Of a DNA stretch of 64,000 nucleotides, positions 57,394 through 64,000 are shown piece after piece. The notes under the pieces were generated by a model. The model had not been told where the DNA came from and ran no database searches. It saw nothing but the letters and a program-made list of their open reading frames with translations. The position numbers and the translations under genes were made by a program. The DNA is from Streptomyces sp. NBRC 109706 (GTDB lineage: Bacteria; Actinomycetota; Actinomycetes; Streptomycetales; Streptomycetaceae). Location of the stretch: contig NZ_BBOM01000004.1 in assembly GCF_000974485.1 (NCBI RefSeq), positions 868,001 to 932,000 of the forward strand. Reading direction: 5' to 3'. Every line of letters begins with the position of its first letter. Position 1 is the first letter of the stretch.

Positions 57394-58463
57394 GAGCGTG
57401 CGGCTCCCGTCGGCTGGGTGGGGGTGGTGTTCTCTTCGGTCGGGGCGCTGGTGCCCGCCAGGGCGGCGATCGTGTGCAGGACCTCGGCAATGTCCCGGCT
57501 GCCGGGCTTCTCGCCGGCCGAAGCGGAGACGCCGAGCACCCGTTGCAGGGCGGAGTTGACCGGGGTCGGTACCCCGTGCAGCCGGCCCAGCAGGCTGATC
57601 TCGCCGTTGAGGAAGTCGACCTCGCTCGATGCGCCCCGCTCGAAGCTCTGCCAGGTGGACTGCTGTCCCTGGACATGGCCCGAGCCGGGCACGATGGTGG
57701 CGAGCGCCGGATCGTAGGTGCGTTCCGTCTCCGGATCGGCCACGGTATGGCCGGCGGCGGTCAGCACGGTGCGGGCCTCGGCGGTGGCGCGGCGGCCCAC
57801 GGCGGCCAACTCCTCGGGCGCGCCGGTGAACAGCTCGACCGCGTTGGTGACGTTGTGCAGCAGCTTCCACGCCTTCCAGCGGGACGCGTCCGGCACGCCC
57901 TGGGCGAGCCAGCCGGCGGCGTCGGCGTCCTCGACGAAGGCGACGGCGGCCGGATCCGGCGGTGCCGGCCTGGCCGGGAACGGGAGGCCGCCCACCAGCA
58001 GTTGGCCGGCCCTGGGGGCGGCGGCGGTGAGCACTTCGCCGGGGCCGAGATGGCGGGCCGGCACCAGGACGGTGGCGCCGATCACGTTCCCGAACCAGCG
58101 GGCGGCGACCCGTTCGGCGTCAAGGCCGTTCTGCAGGGTGATCACCGGCAGATCGGCGGCCAGGCCGCCGTCGCCGGTCGGGCGCCAGGCCCAGTCGGCG
58201 AGGGTGGCCTGCGCGTCCTGGGCCTTGGTGGCCAGCAACAGCACGTCGTCCGGGGTGAGTTCGGTCTCGGCGGGGCCGCCGACCACCGGCACGGGCACCG
58301 TGCGGCGGCCGGCCGGGGTGACGCGCACCAGGCCCCGGGCGCGGATGGCGTCCAGGGCGGCTCCCCTGGCGGAGAGCACCGCCGGGATTCCGGCCAGCAG
58401 CAGATCGGCGGCGAGCGCGCCGCCCACCGCCCCGGCGCCGATCACGACATAGCGGCGGGTCAT
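57390..58463 (-). CDS. 2-dehydropantoate 2-reductase-family (PanE/ApbA) oxidoreductase
   Basis: 357 aa. RYVVIGAGAVGGALAADLLLAG is the NADP Rossmann motif; LLLATKAQDAQATLADW and VITLQNGLDAERV follow; catalytic Lys-like KAWKLLHNVTNAVEL and substrate-binding SSEVDFLNGEI complete the family. In this operon it more probably reduces a 2-oxo acid from the catabolic pathway than makes pantoate. Overlaps both neighbours by ATGA. Confidence 0.88.
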   Translation of the reverse strand: MTRRYVVIGAGAVGGALAADLLLAGIPAVLSARGAALDAIRARGLVRVTPAGRRTVPVPVVGGPAETELTPDDVLLLATKAQDAQATLADWAWRPTGDGGLAADLPVITLQNGLDAERVAARWFGNVIGATVLVPARHLGPGEVLTAAAPRAGQLLVGGLPFPARPAPPDPAAVAFVEDADAAGWLAQGVPDASRWKAWKLLHNVTNAVELFTGAPEELAAVGRRATAEARTVLTAAGHTVADPETERTYDPALATIVPGSGHVQGQQSTWQSFERGASSEVDFLNGEISLLGRLHGVPTPVNSALQRVLGVSASAGEKPGSRDIAEVLHTIAALAGTSAPTEENTTPTQPTGAARS

Positions 58464-59722
58464 GAAGTCCCCTTATGGGTAGCGGTGTTGAGGGCGGTGG
58501 CCGGTCCCGTGGAAGGCGCGGGGGCCGGTGCGGGGTCCAGGCCCAGATGGCCGGCGATGGTGTCGGTCCGGTAGGTGGTGCGGTGGACACCGGCCCGTTG
58601 GAGCAGCGGCACCACCCGGGCCACGAACCGTTCCACGCCGGAGGGCTGCAGGGGGAGCAGCAGGTTGACGCCGGCGACGCCCCGGCGGTGCCAGCCGATC
58701 AGGGTGTCGGCGATCTCCTCGGCGGTGCCGTGCAGATGGGTCTGGATATTGCCGAAGCCGCCGGCGTGGAGGCGTTCGGCGATCCCTCGGATGGTCAGCC
58801 CCTCGCGTTCGCCGAGGGTGCGGGCCAGTCCGGCGAGGCTGGCGCCGCTGAGCCGGTCGGGGTCGGTGGGCAGCGCTTCGACCGGCAGCGGGCCCTCGGG
58901 ATCGAGGCCGGTGAGGTCGGCGCCGACGATCGGGCCCAGCCAGGCGATCGGGTCGATCCGGCCGCGCTGCACCGCGTCCAGCCGGTCGGCCAACCGGTGT
59001 GCCTCGGCGGTGGTTTCGGCGAGATAGGGGATCACTCCCGGCAGCACCAGGGGCGTGCCGGGCGGCCGGCCGTGCGCGGCGGCGCGGGCGCGGAGGTCGG
59101 CGTCCAGCGCGAGGGCGTCCTGGATGCCGTGGCCGCCGGCGTAGACCACGTCGGCGTGCCGGGCGGCCAGCTCGCGGCCCCGGGCGGAGCCGCCGGCCTG
59201 CACCACCAGCGGCCGGTCGGCGGCCCCCGTCGACAGCTGCTCCCAGCGGTCGCGGACGGTGGTGAGAAACGTTTCGGCGTTGGCGTAGCGCTGCCCGTGG
59301 TCGGGCTGTCCGGCCAGGCCGAAGTTGGCGGCGATCCGGTCGCCGGCCGAGGCGACCGCGTTGATCGCCGCCCGGCCGCCGCTCAGGGTGTGCAGGGAGA
59401 ACGCCCGATCGGCCACCGTCACCGGGTCGTTGTAGGTGGTGGAGACGGTGCCGATCAGCCCGATCCGCTCGGTCGACACGGCGATGGCGGCGAGCAGTCC
59501 CAGGGGTTCGAAGCGGTGCGGGATGCCGTGTTCGTCGGTGCCGAGGGCTGGGGAGTCGGCGAGGAACACCGCGTCGAACAGGCCCTCTTCGGCGAGTTGG
59601 GCGATGCCCACGAAATGGTCGATGTCGAGTTCGGCGCCCGGTGTGCTCGTGGGGTGGGTCCAGGCGGCGGTGTGCCGGCCGACGCCGCTCATGTTGAGGC
59701 TCAGGCGCAGTGGGCGGGTCAT
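58460..59722 (-). CDS. LLM-class flavin-dependent monooxygenase (NtaA/SnaA/DszA type)
   Basis: 420 aa. HFVGIAQLAEEGLFDAVFLADS, FEPLGLLAAIAVSTERIGLIGTVSTTYNDPVTVADRAFSLHTLSGGRAAINAV and LVVQAGGSARGRELAARHADVVY are the successive family blocks. It uses FMNH2 to oxidise small S-, N- or C-compounds. Compared with NtaA it is complete in the barrel. It is downstream of a partial tandem copy of its own 5' end, with ATGA overlap at its start. Confidence 0.9.
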   Translation of the reverse strand: MTRPLRLSLNMSGVGRHTAAWTHPTSTPGAELDIDHFVGIAQLAEEGLFDAVFLADSPALGTDEHGIPHRFEPLGLLAAIAVSTERIGLIGTVSTTYNDPVTVADRAFSLHTLSGGRAAINAVASAGDRIAANFGLAGQPDHGQRYANAETFLTTVRDRWEQLSTGAADRPLVVQAGGSARGRELAARHADVVYAGGHGIQDALALDADLRARAAAHGRPPGTPLVLPGVIPYLAETTAEAHRLADRLDAVQRGRIDPIAWLGPIVGADLTGLDPEGPLPVEALPTDPDRLSGASLAGLARTLGEREGLTIRGIAERLHAGGFGNIQTHLHGTAEEIADTLIGWHRRGVAGVNLLLPLQPSGVERFVARVVPLLQRAGVHRTTYRTDTIAGHLGLDPAPAPAPSTGPATALNTATHKGTS

Positions 59723-60280
59723 CGGGTCGGTTCCTTGTTGTCGTCCGTGCTCCACAGGGCCAGGGGCGGGCCCGGTGGGGTCGGCAGGTTGAGGGGGCCG
59801 GCGACCCGGTGGTGGGTGCCCCGGTAGCCGCCGGGCGGCAGTGCCTCGGGGGCGAAGTAGCGGCCGGTGACGCGGTCGGCGAGGATCGCCTCGGGCGGAA
59901 AGCGGTGTTCGTCGGTGCCGAGGGCTGGGGAGTCGGCGAGGAACACGGCGTCGAACAGGCCCTCTTCGGCGAGTTGGGTGATGCCCACGAAATGGTCGAT
60001 GTCGAGTTCGGCGCCCGGTGTGCTCGTGGGGTGGGTCCAGGCGGCGGTGTGCCGGCCGACGCCGCTCATGTTGAGGCTCAGGCGCAGTGGGCGGGTCATC
60101 GGGTCGGTTCCTTGTTGTCGTCCGTGCTCCACAGGGCCAGGGGCGGGCCCGGTGGGGTCGGCAGGTTGAGGGGGCCGGCGATCCGGTGGTGGGTGCCCCG
60201 GTAGCCGTCGGCCGGCAGTGCCTCGGGGGCGAAGTAGCGGCCGGTGACGCGGTCGGCGAGGATCGCCTCGGGCGGGAAGC
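59528..60280. repeat. 377-bp direct tandem duplication
   Basis: Copy 1 59528-59904, copy 2 59905-60281, period 377. By eye about six substitutions and no indels. The unit spans the 3' end of the upstream LLM-like gene, the ATGA junction and the 5' third of the full LLM gene. It is not a multiple of three, but the ATGA overlap puts the following gene in its own frame. Confidence 0.9.
59719..60099 (-). CDS. chimeric 126-aa LLM fragment made by tandem duplication
   Basis: 126 aa. The first ~65 residues (MTRPLRLSLNMSGVGRHTAA... HFVGITQLAEEGLFDAVFLA) equal the start of the full LLM monooxygenase; the rest (RFPPEAILADRVTGRYFAPE... GPLNLPTPPGPP) equals the C-terminus of the upstream LLM-like protein. 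It lacks the flavin-binding core and cannot be a working enzyme on its own. Both ends keep ATGA overlaps. Its role may simply be to keep the ribosome moving through the operon, or none. Confidence 0.75.
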   Translation of the reverse strand: MTRPLRLSLNMSGVGRHTAAWTHPTSTPGAELDIDHFVGITQLAEEGLFDAVFLADSPALGTDEHRFPPEAILADRVTGRYFAPEALPPGGYRGTHHRVAGPLNLPTPPGPPLALWSTDDNKEPTR

Positions 60281-60644
60281 TGTGCCACAGGTGCCGGACG
60301 GCCGCCAGGTAGTCGGTCCATTCGGGGCCCGTTCCGGTGTCCGCCAACAGGACGCGGCCCGGGGCGAGATGGGCGAGGGTGGCCAGCACACGGGCCGCGT
60401 TGTAGGGCGCGACCCGCTCGGGGTCCAGCGGCACCACGACCCGGAGTTCGGCGGTGGCGCGCAGCACCGCCGCGGCCAGCGTGGTGGCCTCCACGGGCGC
60501 CGCCGGCTCGGCGCGCGCCGGCAGCAACAGCGTCCGCACGCCGCGTCGTTCGGCGGCGCGCACCGCGTCCCGGATCGCCGGCCACGTCAACCGGCGCCCG
60601 TCGGGCAGCAGTTGGGCCAGGGTGACGGTGTCCGTTCGGGTCAT
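60096..60644 (-). CDS. short LLM-like protein lacking the C-terminal half
   Basis: 182 aa. RRGVRTLLLPARAEPAAPVE, TTLAAAVLRATAELRVVVPL, RVLATLAHLAPGRVLLADTG, then YLAAVRHLWHSFPPEAILADRVTGRYFAPEALPADGY and GPLNLPTPPGPP match the N-terminal and middle blocks of NtaA-type LLM enzymes, which run to ~430 residues. It stops where family members continue with the QAG(A/G)S block. It could be a regulatory or degenerate partner of the full enzyme. ATGA overlap at both ends. Confidence 0.75.
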   Translation of the reverse strand: MTRTDTVTLAQLLPDGRRLTWPAIRDAVRAAERRGVRTLLLPARAEPAAPVEATTLAAAVLRATAELRVVVPLDPERVAPYNAARVLATLAHLAPGRVLLADTGTGPEWTDYLAAVRHLWHSFPPEAILADRVTGRYFAPEALPADGYRGTHHRIAGPLNLPTPPGPPLALWSTDDNKEPTR

Positions 60645-62356
60645 TTCGCTGCCTCCTGCTGCTCGGCCCCGGGGTCGGGCCGGTGGAACGGCGCCGCCAC
60701 GGAGGCGAGCAGCTCGCGGGTGTAGGGGTGGCTGGGCGCGGCGAACACGTCCTCGGTCGGGCCGTGTTCGAGGACGGATCCGTGCCGCATCACCAGCACC
60801 TCGTCGGATATCTGCCGCACCACGGCCAGATCGTGCGAGATAAAGACATAGGCGACGCCCAACTCGCGTTGCAGCCGCGTCAACAGGTCCAGAATCTGCG
60901 CCTGCACCGTCACATCGAGTGCGGACACCGGCTCGTCGCAGACCACCACCTCGGGCCGCAGCACCAGGGCGCGGGCGATGGCGACGCGCTGCCGTTGGCC
61001 GCCGGACAGCTCGCGTGGTCTGCGGTCGGCCAGTTCGGGCGGCAGCGCGACGGCGGCCAGCATCTCGGCGACGCGTTCCTCCCGTTCGCGGGCGTCGCCG
61101 ATGCGGTGGGCGCGCAGCGGCTCGGCGACGGTGCGGCGCACCGTGAACCTCGGGTCGAGCGAGGCGTACGGGTTCTGCTGGACGATCCCCAGCCGCCGCC
61201 TCACGGCGCGCAGGCCGGCGGAGCCGAGGGTGGTGATCTCCGTGCCGTCCAGCAGCACGCTGCCGGAGTCGGGGCGTTCCAGGCCCAGCAGGATGCGGGC
61301 CGTGGTGGTCTTTCCCGAGCCCGACTCGCCGAGCACCCCGAGGGTGCGGCCGCGTGGCACATCGAAGCCGACGTCGTCGACGGCCCGCAGCCGGGTGCCG
61401 TCGGCGTCCCTGCCGAAGGTCTTCACCAGGTTCCGCGCCCGCAGCAGCGGCGCGGCCGCCGACTCGTTCCCGGCCTCGCGCGGCCGGACGAGCCGACGTC
61501 CGCGCAGGCTGGGGGTGTTGGCCAACAGTTCGCGGGTGTACGGGTGTTGGGGGTCGGTGACCAGTTCGACGGCCGGGCCCTGCTCCACCAGCCGGCCGTC
61601 GCGCAGCACCACGATCCGGTCCGCGCGCTCCGCCGCCATCGCGAGATCGTGGGTGATCAGCAGCAGCGCGATCCCGTGGTCGGCGCGCAGCGTCGCCAGA
61701 TGGTCGAGCACCCGGCGGCTGACGGTGGCGTCCAGCGCGCTGGTCGGCTCGTCGGCGATCAGCAGCCGGGGCTCGGCCGCGAGCGCGATGGCGATCAGCA
61801 CCCGTTGCCGCATCCCGCCGGACAGCTCGTGCGGGAACTGCCCCGCCCGTGTCTCCGGCCGGTCGATACCCACCTCGGCCAGTAGCCGGACGGCGCGTTC
61901 GGCGGCCTCCCGCCGGCCGGCCAGCCGGTGGATGCGCAGCGCCTCGGCGATCTGCTCGCCGACCCGGGTGGTGGGGTTCAGGGAGGACCCGGGATCCTGC
62001 GGCACCAGGGCGATCTCCGCGCCACGCAGCCGGCGCAGCGCGGACCGGGACAGGCCCAGCACGTCCCGCCCCCGGTAGCCGATCCGGCCGCCGACGATCC
62101 GCGCGTTCCCCGGCAGCATGCCGTTGACGGCGTGCGCGGTGGTGGACTTGCCCGATCCCGACTCCCCGACGACGGCGACGGTTTCGCCGGCCCGCACCTC
62201 AAGGCTCAGGCCCCGTACGGCGGTTCGTTCGCCGCCCCGGACGCGATAGGCGACGGTGAGATCGTCGATGGTCAACAGGGCGGCACCGTCGGGCTCTTGG
62301 GCCTCGGGGGTGGCCCGGGTGGTCGTGTCGGTCGTGTTGGTGACGGGGGTGCTCAT
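60641..62356 (-). CDS. oligopeptide/nickel-type ABC transporter ATPase (fused DppD-DppF)
   Basis: 571 aa. Two ATPase halves: VVGESGSGKSTTA (~55), LSGGMRQRV, LLIADEPTSALD; then GVLGESGSGKTTTA (~340), LSGGQRQRV, VVVCDEPVSALDVTVQAQ. The DppD and DppF C-terminal HPYTRELLA signatures occur in each half. It powers uptake by the two permeases upstream; a solute-binding protein is not in the window, probably just beyond the right edge. ATG 62356 overlaps the permease stop by ATGA. Confidence 0.92.
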   Translation of the reverse strand: MSTPVTNTTDTTTRATPEAQEPDGAALLTIDDLTVAYRVRGGERTAVRGLSLEVRAGETVAVVGESGSGKSTTAHAVNGMLPGNARIVGGRIGYRGRDVLGLSRSALRRLRGAEIALVPQDPGSSLNPTTRVGEQIAEALRIHRLAGRREAAERAVRLLAEVGIDRPETRAGQFPHELSGGMRQRVLIAIALAAEPRLLIADEPTSALDATVSRRVLDHLATLRADHGIALLLITHDLAMAAERADRIVVLRDGRLVEQGPAVELVTDPQHPYTRELLANTPSLRGRRLVRPREAGNESAAAPLLRARNLVKTFGRDADGTRLRAVDDVGFDVPRGRTLGVLGESGSGKTTTARILLGLERPDSGSVLLDGTEITTLGSAGLRAVRRRLGIVQQNPYASLDPRFTVRRTVAEPLRAHRIGDAREREERVAEMLAAVALPPELADRRPRELSGGQRQRVAIARALVLRPEVVVCDEPVSALDVTVQAQILDLLTRLQRELGVAYVFISHDLAVVRQISDEVLVMRHGSVLEHGPTEDVFAAPSHPYTRELLASVAAPFHRPDPGAEQQEAAK

Positions 62357-63240
62357 CGCAGCGCCCCCCGGGTGTCCAGCCAGCGGGAGATCCGGTTGGT
62401 GGAGAGCACCGTCGCCGCGATCACCAGGCTGGGCAGCAGCGCCACCCACCAGGCCGTGGCGAGATAGTCCCGGCCCTCGCTGACGATCTTGCCCCATTCG
62501 GGAGTCGGCGGTGGTTCCCCGTAGCCGAGGAAGCTCAGCGCGGAGACGGAGAGAATCGCGCTGCCGAACTCCAGCGTGGAGAGCACCAGCGCGGGCCCGA
62601 TGGAATGCGGCAGCACATGCCGCCAGAGCACCGGCAGCCGCCGCACCCCGAGCACGGTCGCCGCCTCCACATGGGGCGAGGTCCGCACCCGCAACGCCTC
62701 GGCGCGGGTGATCCTGGCGAACGAGGCGACGGAGGCGATCCCGACCGCGACGGCCACATTGGTGATCCCGAAGCCCAGTGCGGCCACCACGGCGAGCGAC
62801 AGCAGCAGGGACGGCACCGCCAGCAGAACGTCGGTGAGCCGCATGATCACGGCGTCCACCACCCCGCCGAGGAAACCGGAGACCAGGCCGAGCGCCGAGC
62901 CGACGCCGAAGGCGATGCCCACCGCGATCAACGGGGCGCGCAGCGAGAGCCCGGCCCCGTGCACCACCCGAGCGAAGACGTCGCGGCCGAGCTGGTCGGT
63001 GCCGAACCAGTGCTGGGCGCTGGGGGGTTGGAGCTTGTTCAGCACCTCGCCGCTGGTCGGCGACTGGGACGTCAGCAGCCCGGGCGCGAAGGCGGCGAGC
63101 ACCGCGAGGAACAGCACCGCGAAGGCCAGCAGCACCGCAGGGCCAGGACGGCGGTGGTCACGTCGCCGGCGCGGCCGCTCGGCCGGGGCCAGGACCGGCG
63201 GCCCCTGCGCCTCGGCGGCGACGGTCTCTGAGGTGGTCAT
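62353..63240 (-). CDS. ABC transporter permease, DppC type
   Basis: 295 aa. N-terminal cytoplasmic segment, first span VLLAFAVLFLAVLAAFAPGLL, extracellular loop with HWFGTDQLGRDVFARVVHGAG, five more spans and the EAA-type loop ITRAEALRVRTSPHVEAATVLGVR. Typical DppC/OppC. ATG 63240 overlaps the DppB-type stop by ATGA. Confidence 0.93.
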   Translation of the reverse strand: MTTSETVAAEAQGPPVLAPAERPRRRRDHRRPGPAVLLAFAVLFLAVLAAFAPGLLTSQSPTSGEVLNKLQPPSAQHWFGTDQLGRDVFARVVHGAGLSLRAPLIAVGIAFGVGSALGLVSGFLGGVVDAVIMRLTDVLLAVPSLLLSLAVVAALGFGITNVAVAVGIASVASFARITRAEALRVRTSPHVEAATVLGVRRLPVLWRHVLPHSIGPALVLSTLEFGSAILSVSALSFLGYGEPPPTPEWGKIVSEGRDYLATAWWVALLPSLVIAATVLSTNRISRWLDTRGALR

Positions 63241-64000
63241 CGGATGGCCTCCGTGAGGGTGACACGACGGTCGAGCAGCGGATAGGTGAGATCGACCAGC
63301 AGATTGACGACGACAAAGACCAGCGCGGACAGCAGCACCACGCCCTGCACCACGGGCAGGTCCTGGCGGGTGACGGCGTCGGCCGTCAGCCGCCCGACGC
63401 CCTCCCGGGAGAACACCGTCTCCGTCACCACCGCGCCGCCGAGCAGATTGCCCACCACCACGGCGGTGGCGGTCAGCGTCGGGCCCGCCGCGTTACGGGT
63501 CGCGTGCCGAAGGTGCAGCCGGAGCCGACCGGCGCCCTTGGCCACGGCGGTGTCCACATAGCCCTGCTCCAGCACCTCGCGCAGACTCCGGTTGAAGATC
63601 TGCGCCACGGTGGCGGTGACCGGCAGCGCCAGGGTGATCGCCGGCAGCACCAGGTTCTGGAACCCGTCGGTGCCACCCGACGGCAGCGCCCGCCACTGGA
63701 AGGCCACGACCTGGATCAGCACCAGGCCGACGGCGAAGGTGGGGAACGAGATGCCCAGCGGCGGCAGCGACATCAGCAGCTCCCTGGCCCACCGGCCCCG
63801 GGCGTGCGCCGCCAGACTGCCCACCAGCAGCCCGGCGCTCACCCCGAACAGCAGGGCCAGCGCGGCGAGTTGCGCGGTGTGCGGCAGCGCGCTGCCGATC
63901 ATGGAACGCACCGGGGCGCCGGTGTGCAACGAGGTCCCCAGATCCCCGGTGAGGAGGCCGCCGAGCTGGCGTACGTACTGCACGACCAGCGGATCGTCGT
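63237..64000 (-). CDS. ABC transporter permease, DppB type (5' end beyond window)
   Basis: At least 253 residues; the N-terminal first span lies to the right of the window. GDLGTSLHTGAPVRSMIGSALPHTAQLA is the DppB loop, then LLMSLPPLGISFPTFAVGLVLI, EAA loop EQGYVDTAVAKGAGRLRLHLRH and VTETVFSREGVGRL. Completes the permease pair. Partial. Confidence 0.93.
   Translation of the reverse strand, partial: DDPLVVQYVRQLGGLLTGDLGTSLHTGAPVRSMIGSALPHTAQLAALALLFGVSAGLLVGSLAAHARGRWARELLMSLPPLGISFPTFAVGLVLIQVVAFQWRALPSGGTDGFQNLVLPAITLALPVTATVAQIFNRSLREVLEQGYVDTAVAKGAGRLRLHLRHATRNAAGPTLTATAVVVGNLLGGAVVTETVFSREGVGRLTADAVTRQDLPVVQGVVLLSALVFVVVNLLVDLTYPLLDRRVTLTEAIR

Overview
The window reads as a core-chromosome segment of a Streptomyces-type actinomycete. 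It is very GC-rich, third codon positions are almost all G or C, GTG starts are common, and many genes join through 4-nt ATGA or GTGA overlaps. The gene set is also typical: homodimeric aceE, DUF3052, Ter-family genes, a bifunctional RNase H/phosphatase, and type A rnpB. All calls come from reading the sequence and from family knowledge; no database search was run.

Left part (1-22 kb). A DUF4429 fragment and a DUF1023 hydrolase precede pyruvate dehydrogenase E1 (aceE), followed by DUF3052, an AhpE-like peroxiredoxin and a DUF475 membrane protein. Next is a Ter stress module: two TerD-like proteins, a TIM-barrel C-C bond lyase, an 812-residue PRTase-TRSP-PRTase/StiP-PELOTA protein and a HAD hydrolase. 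Then come two membrane proteins, tRNA-Val(UAC), a histidine phosphatase, a divergent CGNR-regulator/VOC pair with a repeated operator-like motif, a flavin-fold protein, a methyltransferase with a TTA codon, DedA, a secreted Cu/Zn-SOD-like protein, and a Gdt1-type cation exporter behind a yybP-ykoY (Mn2+) riboswitch.

Middle (22-44 kb). A HAD phosphatase, a DHA2 exporter with a fused C-terminal helical domain, and a peptidoglycan-binding-like protein lead to a cobalamin-riboswitch operon. It encodes an ECF transporter (S, fused A-A', T) plus two surface proteins that together resemble the two domains of animal transcobalamin. A glycosyltransferase/methyltransferase/alpha-alpha-barrel cluster follows, then further core genes (Nif3-like, zinc ribbon, RNase H/phosphatase, YaaA) and rnpB.

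Accessory island (44-54 kb). Directly after rnpB lies a mosaic of decayed genes (kinase-like, LGFP repeat, alpha/beta hydrolase, LLM fragment) around an unusual set: a STAND ATPase with one membrane span and a surface domain, a Crp-like regulator, a nucleotidyl-cyclase homologue, a small helical protein and a 77-aa protein. Short Gly/Asn/His-rich motifs recur at the termini of four of these. I read this as a candidate NLR-type amyloid-signalling system in which the 77-aa protein carries both motif types and may be an adaptor. This is the most interesting part of the window.

Right part (54-64 kb). A TetR regulator faces a long minus-strand catabolic operon: oligopeptide-type ABC transporter, luciferase-like monooxygenases, a PanE-like reductase, an alpha/beta hydrolase, a GlcD-like oxidase and a flavin reductase. 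Eight consecutive junctions are ATGA overlaps. A recent 377-bp tandem duplication in the operon created a chimeric reading frame while preserving the overlaps.
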